From NCBI GenBank assembly GCA_024349765.1, contig AP026073.1, forward strand, positions 2,790,001 through 2,854,000: DNA of 64,000 bases, given 5' to 3'. This DNA is from Streptomyces nigrescens. GTDB taxonomy: Bacteria; Actinomycetota; Actinomycetes; Streptomycetales; Streptomycetaceae. Both the position numbers and the translations under genes were made by a program. The notes below the pieces were generated by a model. That model was not told the origin of the DNA. It was given only the letters and a program-made list of their open reading frames with translations, and did no database searches. Each line of letters opens with the position of its first letter. Within the stretch, counting starts at the first letter, position 1. Shown one piece after another: positions 6,574 through 15,241 of this stretch.

Positions 6574-8562
6574 ATGAGACGCTCCCGCACCCCCGCCCGG
6601 CCCGCGGCCGCCCGGCGCCGCACGCCCGGCGCCCGTACCCCCGCCGCGCTCGCCGTGCCCGCGCTGGTCGCCATCGCGTTCCTGCTGATGCCGCTGCTCG
6701 GCATCCTCGCCCGGACCACCTGGAGCGACCTCGGCACCCATCTGACCAGTCCCGGTGTCACCGAGGCGCTCGGCCTGTCCCTGCTGGTCTCCTTCTGGGC
6801 CCTGGGCCTGTCGCTGCTGCTCGGCGTGCCGCTGGCCTGGCTGCTGGCCCGGGTCAGCTTCCCCGGCAAGGCGGTGGTCCGCTCGCTGGTGCTGCTGCCG
6901 ATGGTGCTGCCGCCGACCGTCGGCGGTGTCGCCCTGCTGCTCGGCTTCGGCCGCCGCGGACTGCTCGGCCCCTGGCTGGAGGACACCTTCGGCATCGTGC
7001 TGCCGTTCCACACCTCGGGCGCGGTGGTCGCCGCCACCTTCGTCGCCATGCCGTTCCTCATCATCAGCCTGGAGGGCACGCTCGCCGGCCTGCGCCCCAG
7101 TTACGAGGAGACCGCGGCCTCGCTCGGCGCGTCCCCGGTCCGGGTCTTCGCCACCGTCACCCTGCCCATGGTCGCCCCCGGCCTGGCCGCCGGCGCGGCG
7201 CTCACCTGGGCCCGCGCGCTCGGCGAATTCGGTGCCACGATCACCTTCGCCGGGAATCTGCCCGGCACCACCCAGACCCTCCCGCTCCAGGTCTACCTGC
7301 TGCTCCAGGACTCCCCGGAAGCCGCCACCTCGGTCTCCCTGCTGCTGCTCGTCATCGCCATGGCCGTGCTGATCTGCCTGCGCGGCCGCTGGACCGGCGC
7401 GATGCCGGCCGGCCGGACACCGCGCCCCGCGCCGGCCGCCGACGAGACCGAGCCGGCCGGAACGGACAGCGGCGGCCCGCGCGCGGTGACGGAGCGTCAG
7501 GAGACCGCCGCGGAACCGCACCCGGAACGCTGGCCGCTGCACGCCGAGGTCACCGGCTTCACCGCACTGACCCTGGACGCCGGGCCCGGCACCACCATCG
7601 CGGTCGTCGGCCCCAACGGCGCCGGCAAGACCACCCTGCTGCGCGCCCTGCTCGGCCTCACCCCGCGCGCCCACGCCACCCTGCGCCTCGGTGACGCCGA
7701 TGTCACCGCCCTGCCCCCGCACCGCCGCGGCGTCGCCTGGGTCCCCCAGGACGGCGCGCTCTTCCCGCACCTCAACGCCCTGGGCAACACCGCCTACGGA
7801 CTGCGCGCGCAGCGCGTCCCGCGCGCCGAGGCCCGCCGCGCCGCCCAGGAGTGGCTCGACCGGCTCGGCGTCGGCCACCTCGCCCACCGCCGCCCCGCCC
7901 AGCTCTCCGGCGGCCAGGCCCAACGCGTCGCGCTGGCCAGGGCCCTGGCCGCCCGCCCCCGTCTGCTGCTGCTCGACGAACCGCTGGCCGCCCTCGACCA
8001 GACCACCCGGGCCCACGTCCGGCACGCGCTGCGCGGCCATCTCGCGGGCTTCGACGGGGTCTGCCTGATCGTCACCCACGACCCCGTCGAGGCGGTCTCG
8101 CTCGCCCACCGGGTGCTCGTCCTCGACGACGGCCGCGCCCTCCAGGACGCCCCGCCCGCCGAGGTCACCCGGCATCCCCGCTCGCCCTGGGTCGCCCGGA
8201 TGCTGGGCCGCAACGCCTGGCCCGGCACCGCCACCGGCGATGGCCTCGCGCTCGCCGGCGGCGGGCACCTCGTCGTCGCCGACCGCCTGCCCGAGGGCGC
8301 CCGGGCGCTGGCCGTGATCGCCCCCGAGGCGGTCTCCGTCCACCTCGACAAGCCGGCCGGCAGCCCGCGCAACGTCTGGCCCGGCACCGTACGGGAGATC
8401 ACCTCGGCGGGCAGCCGGCTGCGGATCCTCATCACCTCGCCGCACACCCCCGACCTCGTCGCCGAGATCACCCCGTCCGCCGCCCTCGAACTCGGCCTGG
8501 CCGACGGGGTGCCGGTATGGACCGGCATCAAGGCCACCGAGGTCTCGCTCGTGACGCTCTAG
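6574..8562 (+). CDS. modBC: Fused molybdate ABC transporter permease and ATPase (ModB-ModC)
   Basis: The 662-residue protein fuses the membrane and ATPase halves of the molybdate importer. Residues about 25-270 form the ModB permease, with several hydrophobic spans and the EAA-type loop EETAASLGASPVRVFATVTLP. A variable acidic linker (280-320) leads into the ModC ATPase: Walker A GPNGAGKT (346-353), signature LSGGQ (444-448), Walker B LLLLDEP (464-470) and the switch His in IVTHD. A C-terminal TOBE domain (about 570-660, with IKATEVSLVTL) probably senses bound molybdate. ModB and ModC are separate in most bacteria; the fusion fixes their ratio. It follows modA by 114 bases, including a hairpin. 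Confidence 0.95.
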   Translation: MRRSRTPARPAAARRRTPGARTPAALAVPALVAIAFLLMPLLGILARTTWSDLGTHLTSPGVTEALGLSLLVSFWALGLSLLLGVPLAWLLARVSFPGKAVVRSLVLLPMVLPPTVGGVALLLGFGRRGLLGPWLEDTFGIVLPFHTSGAVVAATFVAMPFLIISLEGTLAGLRPSYEETAASLGASPVRVFATVTLPMVAPGLAAGAALTWARALGEFGATITFAGNLPGTTQTLPLQVYLLLQDSPEAATSVSLLLLVIAMAVLICLRGRWTGAMPAGRTPRPAPAADETEPAGTDSGGPRAVTERQETAAEPHPERWPLHAEVTGFTALTLDAGPGTTIAVVGPNGAGKTTLLRALLGLTPRAHATLRLGDADVTALPPHRRGVAWVPQDGALFPHLNALGNTAYGLRAQRVPRAEARRAAQEWLDRLGVGHLAHRRPAQLSGGQAQRVALARALAARPRLLLLDEPLAALDQTTRAHVRHALRGHLAGFDGVCLIVTHDPVEAVSLAHRVLVLDDGRALQDAPPAEVTRHPRSPWVARMLGRNAWPGTATGDGLALAGGGHLVVADRLPEGARALAVIAPEAVSVHLDKPAGSPRNVWPGTVREITSAGSRLRILITSPHTPDLVAEITPSAALELGLADGVPVWTGIKATEVSLVTL

Positions 8563-8584
8563 CGGACGTCGGGGCCCCGCCGCC

Positions 8585-9034
8585 TCAGCCGTGCGCCGTG
8601 GCCGCCGGCTCCAGGACGAACACCGGGATCTCGCGGGTCGTCTTCTTCTGGTAGGCGTCGTAATCGGGGAACGCCTCGACCGCCCGCCCCCACCACACGG
8701 CCTTCTCCTCGCCGCTGACCTGACGGGCCGTCATATCCCGGCGGACCGGGCCGTCCTGGAGCTCCACCCGGGGGTCGGCGACCAGGTTGTGGTACCAGAG
8801 GGGGTTCTTGGACGCGCCGCCCAGGGACGCCACCACGGCGTACGTCCCCTCGTGTTCCACCCGCATCACTGGGGACTTGCGGATCCTGCCGCTCCGGGCG
8901 CCGCGGGTGGTCAGGACCACGACCGGCAGCCCACGGATCGTCGTGCCCCGCGTCCCGCCGGAGCTCTCGTACTCCTCGACCTGCTCCCGCACCCACGGCG
9001 TCGGGCTCGGTTCGTACTCACCCTGAAGAGGCAT
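8585..9034 (-). CDS. Deazaflavin-dependent nitroreductase-family protein (Ddn-like)
   Basis: The 149-residue protein belongs to the split beta-barrel deazaflavin (F420)-dependent nitroreductase family typified by mycobacterial Ddn. Typical landmarks are [49 protein letters not shown] (in two parts) and the C-terminal [20 protein letters not shown]. Members use reduced F420 to reduce quinones, enones or nitro compounds in the cytoplasm. I chose the ATG with a GAGAGGA site upstream over the longer open frame. It is convergent with modBC, and no biosynthetic context points to a substrate. Confidence 0.88.
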   Translation of the reverse strand: MPLQGEYEPSPTPWVREQVEEYESSGGTRGTTIRGLPVVVLTTRGARSGRIRKSPVMRVEHEGTYAVVASLGGASKNPLWYHNLVADPRVELQDGPVRRDMTARQVSGEEKAVWWGRAVEAFPDYDAYQKKTTREIPVFVLEPAATAHG

Positions 9035-9184
9035 CCGCCCGTCCTCTCTCTGCACGATGGTGATGACACCGGCCGCGGTGCACCTCGGCCCGCGGCCGCC
9101 CTGACCTTCGCTCAACAACCGCGGCGGACGCAATCATCCCGGCCGCCCCGTCGTGTCCCGGCGGACCGCGCCGGACATGACGAC

Positions 9185-9227
9185 GGGGCCCGGCCCGCAC
9201 ACCGTCCGGTGCGCGAAGCCGGGCCCC
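9185..9227 (-). terminator. Terminator after the sulP-type gene
   Basis: GGGGCCCGGC (9185-9194) pairs with GCCGGGCCCC (9218-9227), and an inner CGCAC...GTGCG pairing lies inside the loop. It lies 17 bases downstream of the leftward SulP stop. Confidence 0.65.
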
Positions 9228-9243
9228 CAAGGACAGCAGGGCG

Positions 9244-10728
9244 TCAGGACACCAGCTCCACCGCACGGCGGCTCCGGCGGTGCTGCTCGGCCCAGTTGGT
9301 CAGCGCCGCCTCACAGGCGTGGTCGAGATGGCGCAGTCCGCCGAGGTCCAGTTCGACGTCCCGGTGGGCGGGGAGCGCGTCGAGCTGGTCCAGGATCTTG
9401 GGCAGCCGCAGGAACGTGGCGTTGCCGACCGCCCGCACCACCACCGGCTGCCCGGCGTCGTCCGGGGTGTGGATGTCCAGGTGGACGTGCGAGGTCTCCC
9501 AGGCCGTTTTCGCGACCGCCAGCAGCAGACCGATCAGCACCCCCTCGAACATGTTGACCGTGACGATGGCCAGCGCGGTGACCAGCAGCACCACGGCCTC
9601 CCCGCGGTGCTCCCGCCACAGCGGCCGCCACGACTTCAGCGGCAGCAACTTCCAGCCGGCGTGGATCAGTACGCCCGCCAGCGCCGCCACCGGGACGATG
9701 CCCAGCGCGGCCGGGAACGCCGCGGCGAACACCAGCAGCCAGACGCCGTGCAGCACCCGCGACGCCTTGGTCCGCGCGCCGGCCTGGACGTTGGCGGCAC
9801 TGCGTACGATCACCGCGGTCATCGGCAGCGCGCCGAGCAGTCCGCAGAGGGTGTTGCCGGCGCCCTGGGCCAACAGCTCCTTGTCGTAGTCGGTCTTCGG
9901 CCCGTCGTGCAGCCGGTCCACCGCCGCCGCGCTGAACAGCGATTCGGCGGAGGCGATCAGCGCGAAGGCGAGGACCGTGCCCAGCACCCCGACCTCGGTG
10001 AGCCGGCTCAGGTCCGACATGCCCGGTGGCTGGATCGCGTCCAGCAGCCCGCTGACCCGGACCCGGGCGACCGGCAGGTCCAGCGCCCAGACCGTGGTGG
10101 TGGCGAGCGCCACCGCGACCAGCGGCGCCGGGAGCACCCGGGCGCCGCGCCGCCAGCGCGGCCACAGGACCAGCACGCCGATGGTCCCGGCGCCGACCGC
10201 GAGCGCGGACAGCGCGGTGCCCGAGCCGACGGTGGCGGCGGCCAGCGCCGGCACACCGCCGATGTTGGCCAGTCCGCTGCCGGGTGCCTTGGCGTCCGTG
10301 AGGGCGTAGAGCTGGCCGGCGATCAGCACCAGGCCGATGCCCGCCAGCATGCCGTGCACGACGGCGACCGAGATCGCCCGGAACCAGCGCCCCAACTTCA
10401 GTGCGCCCATGGCCAGTTGGAGCACCCCGGCCGCCAGCACCAGGGCGCCCAGCGCCCCGAGGCCGTACTCCTTGACGGCCTCGAAGACCAGCACCGTCAG
10501 GCCCGCGGCCGGGCCGCTGACCTGCAGGCTGCTGCCGGGCAGGAGCCCGGTGAGCAGACCGCCGACGACACCGGTGACCAGGCCCAGTTCGGCCGGTACG
10601 CCGGACGCCACGGCCACCCCGACGCACAGCGGGACGGCCACCAGGAAGACCACCAGGGAGGCGGTGAAGTCGGCCCGGAAAGACGCCGCGCGGGAGGGTA
10701 CCGCGCGGGAGGAGAGCAGTCGCTTCAT
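9244..10728 (-). CDS. SulP-family anion (bicarbonate/sulfate) transporter
   Basis: The 494-residue membrane protein is a SulP/SLC26 transporter. It opens with ADFTASLVVFLVAVPLCVGV, has about ten or more hydrophobic spans, and carries the SulP signature region LPGSSLQVSGPAAGL. The C-terminal cytoplasmic part (VHLDIHTPDD to the end) is a short STAS-like domain. It follows a beta-carbonic anhydrase gene by 17 bases, so the pair probably couples bicarbonate movement to CO2 hydration. I chose the ATG with GGGGTGA upstream rather than the much longer open frame, which runs through the carbonic anhydrase region. Substrate preference for bicarbonate is inferred from the neighbour. Confidence 0.9.
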   Translation of the reverse strand: MKRLLSSRAVPSRAASFRADFTASLVVFLVAVPLCVGVAVASGVPAELGLVTGVVGGLLTGLLPGSSLQVSGPAAGLTVLVFEAVKEYGLGALGALVLAAGVLQLAMGALKLGRWFRAISVAVVHGMLAGIGLVLIAGQLYALTDAKAPGSGLANIGGVPALAAATVGSGTALSALAVGAGTIGVLVLWPRWRRGARVLPAPLVAVALATTTVWALDLPVARVRVSGLLDAIQPPGMSDLSRLTEVGVLGTVLAFALIASAESLFSAAAVDRLHDGPKTDYDKELLAQGAGNTLCGLLGALPMTAVIVRSAANVQAGARTKASRVLHGVWLLVFAAAFPAALGIVPVAALAGVLIHAGWKLLPLKSWRPLWREHRGEAVVLLVTALAIVTVNMFEGVLIGLLLAVAKTAWETSHVHLDIHTPDDAGQPVVVRAVGNATFLRLPKILDQLDALPAHRDVELDLGGLRHLDHACEAALTNWAEQHRRSRRAVELVS

Positions 10729-10745
10729 CGTCGTCACCCCCGCGC

Positions 10746-11348
10746 TCACAGCGGAAGGAACAGGTCGGTGGCCGGGTGGTGGGCCGCGACCAGGCCGGTG
10801 TGCACTTCGTAGAACCAGCCGTGCAGGTTCACCTCGCCGGCCGTCAGCCGCTCCCGCACGCAGGGGTACTCGCGCAGCCGGGCGAGCTGCTGGCGCACGT
10901 GCTGCTGGACCGCGGCGGAGACCGTCGGCTCGGGGTCCTCGGGCAGTTCGTCGGAGAGCGCCTGGGCCAGCCAGTCGCGCACGGCCGGCGCGCCGGTCAG
11001 GTCCTCGCCGCGGGCCTTGGCGCCGACCGCGCCGCAGTGCGAATGACCGCACACCACGATGTCGGCGACCCGCAGCACCCGCATCGCGTACTCGATGGTC
11101 GCGGCCTCCGCGCAGGCCGCCATGTCCTCGCGGTAGACGGGCACGGCGTTGCCGGCGGTGCGCAGTTCGAACAGTTCGCCCGGGCGCGCCCCGGTGATCA
11201 GGGACGGGACGACCCGGGAGTCGGAGCAGGTGATGAAGAGGGCGAGGGGGGACTGGCCGGCCGCGAGCCGGCCGTAGGTCTCCTGCTCCTCGCGCCGCTC
11301 GGCGATACGGGCCGTCAGGCCCCGGGCATGCTGGATGAAGGTCTCCAC
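10746..11348 (-). CDS. Beta-class carbonic anhydrase
   Basis: The 200-residue enzyme interconverts CO2 and bicarbonate. The zinc site is complete: Cys41-x-Asp43-x-Arg45 in FITCSDSRVVPS, and His102-x-x-Cys105 in VVCGHSHCGAVGA. The length is normal for a cytoplasmic beta-carbonic anhydrase. It precedes the SulP-type transporter by 17 bases on the same strand, an arrangement that suggests bicarbonate supply or pH balance. Confidence 0.95.
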   Translation of the reverse strand: METFIQHARGLTARIAERREEQETYGRLAAGQSPLALFITCSDSRVVPSLITGARPGELFELRTAGNAVPVYREDMAACAEAATIEYAMRVLRVADIVVCGHSHCGAVGAKARGEDLTGAPAVRDWLAQALSDELPEDPEPTVSAAVQQHVRQQLARLREYPCVRERLTAGEVNLHGWFYEVHTGLVAAHHPATDLFLPL

Positions 11349-11441
11349 GAGGAGGTCTCCTGCTGATGAGTGGTGCCACTGTGGGGGTGGTGGCGGGAAG
11401 GTGCGGGATGCGGCTGGTGGAGCGAGCCACCACGGCCGCGC

Positions 11442-11861
11442 TCAGCAGCGGAAGACGCAGTGCAGGACGGGGAACGAGGCCGGTCTCGAAGCGGCCCGGG
11501 TGGAAGTGCCCGCGGCCGGGACGCCGGACCCACCGGTGGAAGGCGGCGTCGGCCCGTCGGGGCCGGACGGCGGCAGCGGGCGGCCGGCGTGCCGCGGCAC
11601 GCCGACGGAGGTGCGCGCGGTCCCCCGGGGGGCGCCGCGCTCGGCGTCCCGTTTGGTCTTCTCCTCGTTGGAGTCGGAACCGGGCTTGACGGCGGGCGGG
11701 GCGCCCGCGGGCGTGGCGGCGGGGGCGGCGAACGTGGCGGTCGCATCGGCGCCGGCGGCCACCGCACCCAGCAGGAACGCCAGGACCACGGCGACGGCGA
11801 TCAGCGGGACGCGGAGCAGGCCGCGCACCGGTATGCCGGGTGTGCCGCGGTCCTTCCGCAT
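11442..11861 (-). CDS. Small secreted or membrane-anchored protein, unrecognised
   Basis: The 139-residue product has one N-terminal hydrophobic segment (VPLIAVAVVLAFLLGAVAAG, about residues 18-37) after a basic start. The remainder is Pro/Ala/Thr-rich and probably disordered, with two Cys near the C-terminus. I chose the ATG preceded by GGGGGACGAGG; an in-frame ATG eight codons upstream is possible. It could be secreted or held by an uncleaved anchor. I do not recognise a family. Reading-frame use is consistent with a gene, but the simple composition keeps confidence moderate. Confidence 0.5.
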   Translation of the reverse strand: MRKDRGTPGIPVRGLLRVPLIAVAVVLAFLLGAVAAGADATATFAAPAATPAGAPPAVKPGSDSNEEKTKRDAERGAPRGTARTSVGVPRHAGRPLPPSGPDGPTPPSTGGSGVPAAGTSTRAASRPASFPVLHCVFRC

Positions 11862-12006
11862 CCTCGTCCCCCGTCGCAGGTCCATGCGCCTACAGCCTTC
11901 CCTCACAGTGCAGCATCCAGGTTTCCGGCAGGAAAACGCGAAATGACGCCATGTTTCGAGATTTCTCCTGGTGCACTTGCGCACCACCCGCCGTGCGTAC
12001 GGGAGT

Positions 12007-13290
12007 TCACGACCGCTCCGCCTCCGTACCTGCGGCCGCCGGCACCCCGCGGACCGTGCGCGGCACCCGGGCCGACCAGCCCACGGCGGGCACGACCGCC
12101 AGCGCCAGAACCCCGCCGGCCAGCGCCAGGACCGGGTAACCGCCCACCGCCACGACCAGCCCCGATGACAGCCCGCCGGCCGCACCGGCGCCCGCGATGC
12201 CGACGTCCACCAGGCCCTGGACCGCGGCCCGCCGCTCGGGCGGCAGGGCGTCGGTGACCAGGGCCGTGCCGCTGACCAGCCCGGCGTTCCAGCCCAGGCC
12301 GAGCAGCACCAGCGCCGTGGCGAGTTGCGGGACCGCGTGCGGCGGCGCCGTCGCGGCGAGCACCCCGGCGGCCAGCAGCAGCGGGCCCGACGCGGCGGCG
12401 ATCCACCGCCGGCCGTACCGGTCGACGAGCAGTCCGGTGAGCGGCGAGGGCAGGAACATGGCCGCCACGTGCAGCGCGATGACCAGCCCGGCGGCCTGCG
12501 GGTCCGACCCGTGGGCCAGCATGTGGACCGGCGTCATCGTCATCACCGCGATCATCACGAGCTGGGTGAGGACCATGACCGCGGTGCCGGCCACCAGGCC
12601 GCGCCGCCGGGCGTCGCCCCACGGAGGGCCGCTCGCCGGGACGTCCGCCGGTGGGGCGTCCGCCAGTTCCGGCCCGGCGGCCAGGCGCGCGGCCAGCCGG
12701 AGCGGGTCGGGCCGCAGCAGCACGGCCAGCACCAGCGCCGCCGCGGCGAACGCCACGCAGGCCAGCAGGAACGGCCCGGCCAGCCGGGGAATGCCCCAGG
12801 AACGCGCGAGGTCACCGGTCCACGTCACCAGGTTGGGGCCGGCCACCGCGCCGAGCGTGGTGGCGAACAGCACCGTGCTCACCGCGCGCCCGCGCCGCTC
12901 GGGGGAGGCCAGATCGGCGCCCGCGTAACGCGCCATCAGATTGGTCGCGGTACCGGCCCCGTAGACCAGCAGGGACGCGCACAGCAGCACGGCGCTCCCG
13001 GCGGCGGCCGCCGCGACCACCCCGAGACTGCCCAGCGCCCCGGCGCCGTAGCCGAGGGCGAGGCCGGGGCGCCGGCCCCAGCGGCGGCACAGCCGGCCGA
13101 TCACGGCCGCGCCGCCCGCGGCCCCGGCGGTGAACAGCGCACTGGGCACGCCCGCCAGCCCGGTCGAGCCGAACATCTCCTCGGCGAGGAGCGCCCCGAC
13201 GGTGATGCCCGCGGCGAGCCCGGCCCCGCTGAGGACCTGGGCCACCACCAGGACGGCCAGGACGCGCCGTTGTTCCGGCCTTTCGCGCAT
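12007..13290 (-). CDS. MFS transporter, probable exporter of the peptide locus
   Basis: The 427-residue protein is a 12-span major facilitator. It has GRLCRRWGRRPGLALGYGAG between early helices and the repeat-related GLLVDRYGRRW in the second half, which mark the drug-proton antiporter type. The start ATG follows AGGGGAC, 13 bases after the stop of the GRDP-like gene. It is therefore the last gene of the leftward unit that begins with the Gly-Cys-Ile-Ser peptide. Export of the mature product, or self-protection, is the likely job, inferred from this position. It lacks features of dedicated peptide exporters, so the exported molecule may be small. Confidence 0.88.
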   Translation of the reverse strand: MRERPEQRRVLAVLVVAQVLSGAGLAAGITVGALLAEEMFGSTGLAGVPSALFTAGAAGGAAVIGRLCRRWGRRPGLALGYGAGALGSLGVVAAAAAGSAVLLCASLLVYGAGTATNLMARYAGADLASPERRGRAVSTVLFATTLGAVAGPNLVTWTGDLARSWGIPRLAGPFLLACVAFAAAALVLAVLLRPDPLRLAARLAAGPELADAPPADVPASGPPWGDARRRGLVAGTAVMVLTQLVMIAVMTMTPVHMLAHGSDPQAAGLVIALHVAAMFLPSPLTGLLVDRYGRRWIAAASGPLLLAAGVLAATAPPHAVPQLATALVLLGLGWNAGLVSGTALVTDALPPERRAAVQGLVDVGIAGAGAAGGLSSGLVVAVGGYPVLALAGGVLALAVVPAVGWSARVPRTVRGVPAAAGTEAERS

Positions 13291-13303
13291 GATCTGCGGT
13301 CCC

Positions 13304-13816
13304 CTATACCGGTGCCGGCGACTTCAGCGCCGCGATGTCCGCGAGCGGCATGCCCAGCTGCTCGTGGAGGAAGCGCACGATCGTCCAGTGCGGCAGCGCC
13401 CCCTCGTCGAACGGCCCGAACTCCGCGCAGTACAACGGGATCCAGCGCAGCGCCTCTTCGAGGACCTGCTCGCGGCCCGGCTCCTGCTGGTAGTCCTCGT
13501 AGGCGATGCTGCGGTGCTCGATGAAGTACCGCCCGGGCAGCCGCTGTTCGCACAGCGCGCGGTACTCCCGGGTCTGCAGGATGAGGTAGTGCCAGATCTC
13601 GTCGATGTCCTGCTCGACCGGGAGGAACAGGCCGCCGAGCCGGTCGCGGTACCGCGAGACGAGGAAGAGGTAGCGCAGGCATTCCGTGACCTGCCGCGCC
13701 ACGAACTCCCGCGGCGCCTCGCTGCGGGCGGCGAAATGGTCGAGGACCTCGGTGTGCAGCGCCTCCCCGAGCAACTCCCGGAGGGCGTCGGCGGACAGCG
13801 GCGGGCGGCTGGTCAT
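13304..13816 (-). CDS. GRDP-like small protein of the peptide locus
   Basis: The 170-residue soluble protein contains DIDEIWHYLILQTREYRALC (about residues 89-108). This matches the DxxWHxxILxTxxYxxFC pattern of the glycine-rich-domain-protein-like family (PF07173), whose biochemical role is poorly known. The paired His and Asp/Glu residues could bind a metal. The ATG has a GGAGACCC site. The gene lies 49 bases behind the adenylate-forming enzyme and 13 bases before the MFS gene, so the three are co-transcribed. An accessory enzyme or scaffold for peptide maturation is possible; nothing in the sequence proves it. Confidence 0.65.
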   Translation of the reverse strand: MTSRPPLSADALRELLGEALHTEVLDHFAARSEAPREFVARQVTECLRYLFLVSRYRDRLGGLFLPVEQDIDEIWHYLILQTREYRALCEQRLPGRYFIEHRSIAYEDYQQEPGREQVLEEALRWIPLYCAEFGPFDEGALPHWTIVRFLHEQLGMPLADIAALKSPAPV

Positions 13817-13865
13817 GGGTCTCCTGTGCGGGTGCGGACGGGCAGGTGGGAGGGGGGTGCGCGGA

Positions 13866-15104
13866 TCAGTCGGCGTCGACGAGCCAGGCGTACTTCCCGG
13901 ACTTCCCGATGGGGACGTGGGCGTGGTGCACCAGCCGGCAGCGCCGCCCGGTGAGCGCGCCGACGGCGTCCTCCAGCGCGGCGCACTCGGCGGCCCCGAC
14001 GGGGATGCCGTGGAAGGTGGTGTACGCCAGCAGGGCCTCGGCGGGACCGGTCAGCTGCAGCTGGTAGACGAACACGTCCGGCGACAGCTCACCGATGCAC
14101 CGGTCGAGGTCGCCCTGGGCGACCGGCCCGTTCCGCGTCGGCAGCAACTCCTTCCGGCGGCCGCAGAATTGGGTGATCCGGTCCGGGTCCGGCGTGCCGT
14201 CCAGGGTGCGCACGCAGTCGCCCGAGCGGTAGCGGATCAGCGGCATGAAGGGATTGCGCACGCTGGAGACGACGAGTTCGTGGATCGTGCTCTCCGGGGC
14301 GACCGGATGCAGCTCCACGCTCATCCCGTCGAGGTACGGCCGGTATCCGCCGCGCCGGTCGCTGAAGTAGAGGTAGCCGAGCTCGGTGCTGCCGAAGAGG
14401 TCGATGACCGGGCAGTCGAAGTGCTGTGCCAGGAAGCGCCGGACGTTGACCGGGGTGTACTCGTAGGCGTGGATGATGCTGGCGGGCGGCGGGAAGTCGT
14501 CCCACAGCCCCCACTCCCCGACCTTCCGCAGCAGATGCGCCAGGTGGTACCCGGAGCAGTCGAGGTGGTATTCGCCCCGCGGGTGCGACTGCCGGGCCGC
14601 CTCGATCTCCCGGAGCATCCGCAGGACCTCGTCGCGCTCCCACCGCGCGGGGTCGAGCCGCAGGTTGAGGTAGCAGGTGCGGTCGTCCAGCCACCGGTCC
14701 TCGAAGGAGGGCACCGGCGCCGGCGGGACGCCGCGCCGGGCCGCGCCGACCCGGGCCACGTGCTCGGTCGCCAGCACGGTGGTGAGCGAGACCCGCCGGC
14801 AGCCCGACTCCCAGGTCCCGGCGATGTCCGGATGCTCGCTCCACAGCCGGTAGTAGGAGTGCAGCAGGAAGTACGGGGGCCGGATCAGCTGCATCCGGGC
14901 GTGGTTGGTGCCGGTGGAGAGCACGTATTCCGCCTCACCGGCCTCAAGGGCCGCGGCCAGCCGGGGGGTCATCCAGTTCTCGGGGAAGCCGCGGGCGATG
15001 TCCGGTTTGTCGAGGACCGGGAAATAGCCCTTCGCCAGCGATGCGCGGTAGAGCGGTATGTCGCGGATCTGCTCGATGACCTCGGCGGTCGGCTGACCAT
15101 CCAT
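13866..15104 (-). CDS. PaaK-like adenylate-forming enzyme of the peptide locus
   Basis: The 412-residue protein resembles the phenylacetate-CoA ligase/coenzyme F390 synthetase branch of adenylate-forming enzymes. Supporting motifs are YVLSTGTNHARMQLIRPP in the phosphate-loop position, VIDLFGSTELGYLYFSD at the A5 position, LIRYRSGDCVRTL at the A7 position and GKSGKYAWLVD at the C-terminal end. Such enzymes activate a carboxylate as an acyl-adenylate and pass it to a thiol, amine or CoA. It follows the repeat peptide gene on the same transcript behind a hairpin. Activation of a carboxylate on the peptide, or of an acid attached to its Cys residues, is therefore an attractive inference. The ATG has GAGGGT upstream. 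Confidence 0.8.
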   Translation of the reverse strand: MDGQPTAEVIEQIRDIPLYRASLAKGYFPVLDKPDIARGFPENWMTPRLAAALEAGEAEYVLSTGTNHARMQLIRPPYFLLHSYYRLWSEHPDIAGTWESGCRRVSLTTVLATEHVARVGAARRGVPPAPVPSFEDRWLDDRTCYLNLRLDPARWERDEVLRMLREIEAARQSHPRGEYHLDCSGYHLAHLLRKVGEWGLWDDFPPPASIIHAYEYTPVNVRRFLAQHFDCPVIDLFGSTELGYLYFSDRRGGYRPYLDGMSVELHPVAPESTIHELVVSSVRNPFMPLIRYRSGDCVRTLDGTPDPDRITQFCGRRKELLPTRNGPVAQGDLDRCIGELSPDVFVYQLQLTGPAEALLAYTTFHGIPVGAAECAALEDAVGALTGRRCRLVHHAHVPIGKSGKYAWLVDAD

Positions 15105-15159
15105 GGAACCCTCGTCATGGCTCGGGGAGGAACGGGGAGTGCCCGCGGGGACGGGGCGC

Positions 15160-15222
15160 GGCGCCCGGGAGCGGGCCGGCGGGGGGGGGAAGTGCCACCG
15201 CCGTCCCTTGCTCCCGGGCGCC
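15160..15222 (-). terminator. Attenuator-like hairpin behind the repeat peptide gene
   Basis: GGCGCCCGGGAGC (15160-15172) and GCTCCCGGGCGCC (15210-15222) form a perfect 13-bp stem with a 37-base loop. It lies 19 bases after the peptide stop and before the adenylate-forming gene on the same strand. It probably acts as a partial terminator or 3'-end stabiliser, giving more peptide than enzyme. Confidence 0.6.
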
Positions 15223-15241
15223 GGGGAGTGCCGGTGGACGA

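Noticed and set aside
5641-8445. A 934-codon open frame on the minus strand across modA-modBC
   Set aside because: It mirrors the codon pattern of the plus-strand genes, has Gly/Arg-rich composition without family motifs, and has no ribosome-binding site; modA and modBC are certain.
9244-11433. One 729-codon frame that would fuse a carbonic anhydrase region to the SulP protein
   Set aside because: The upstream part is out of frame with the carbonic anhydrase and reads as nonsense; separate genes with good ribosome-binding sites explain both products.
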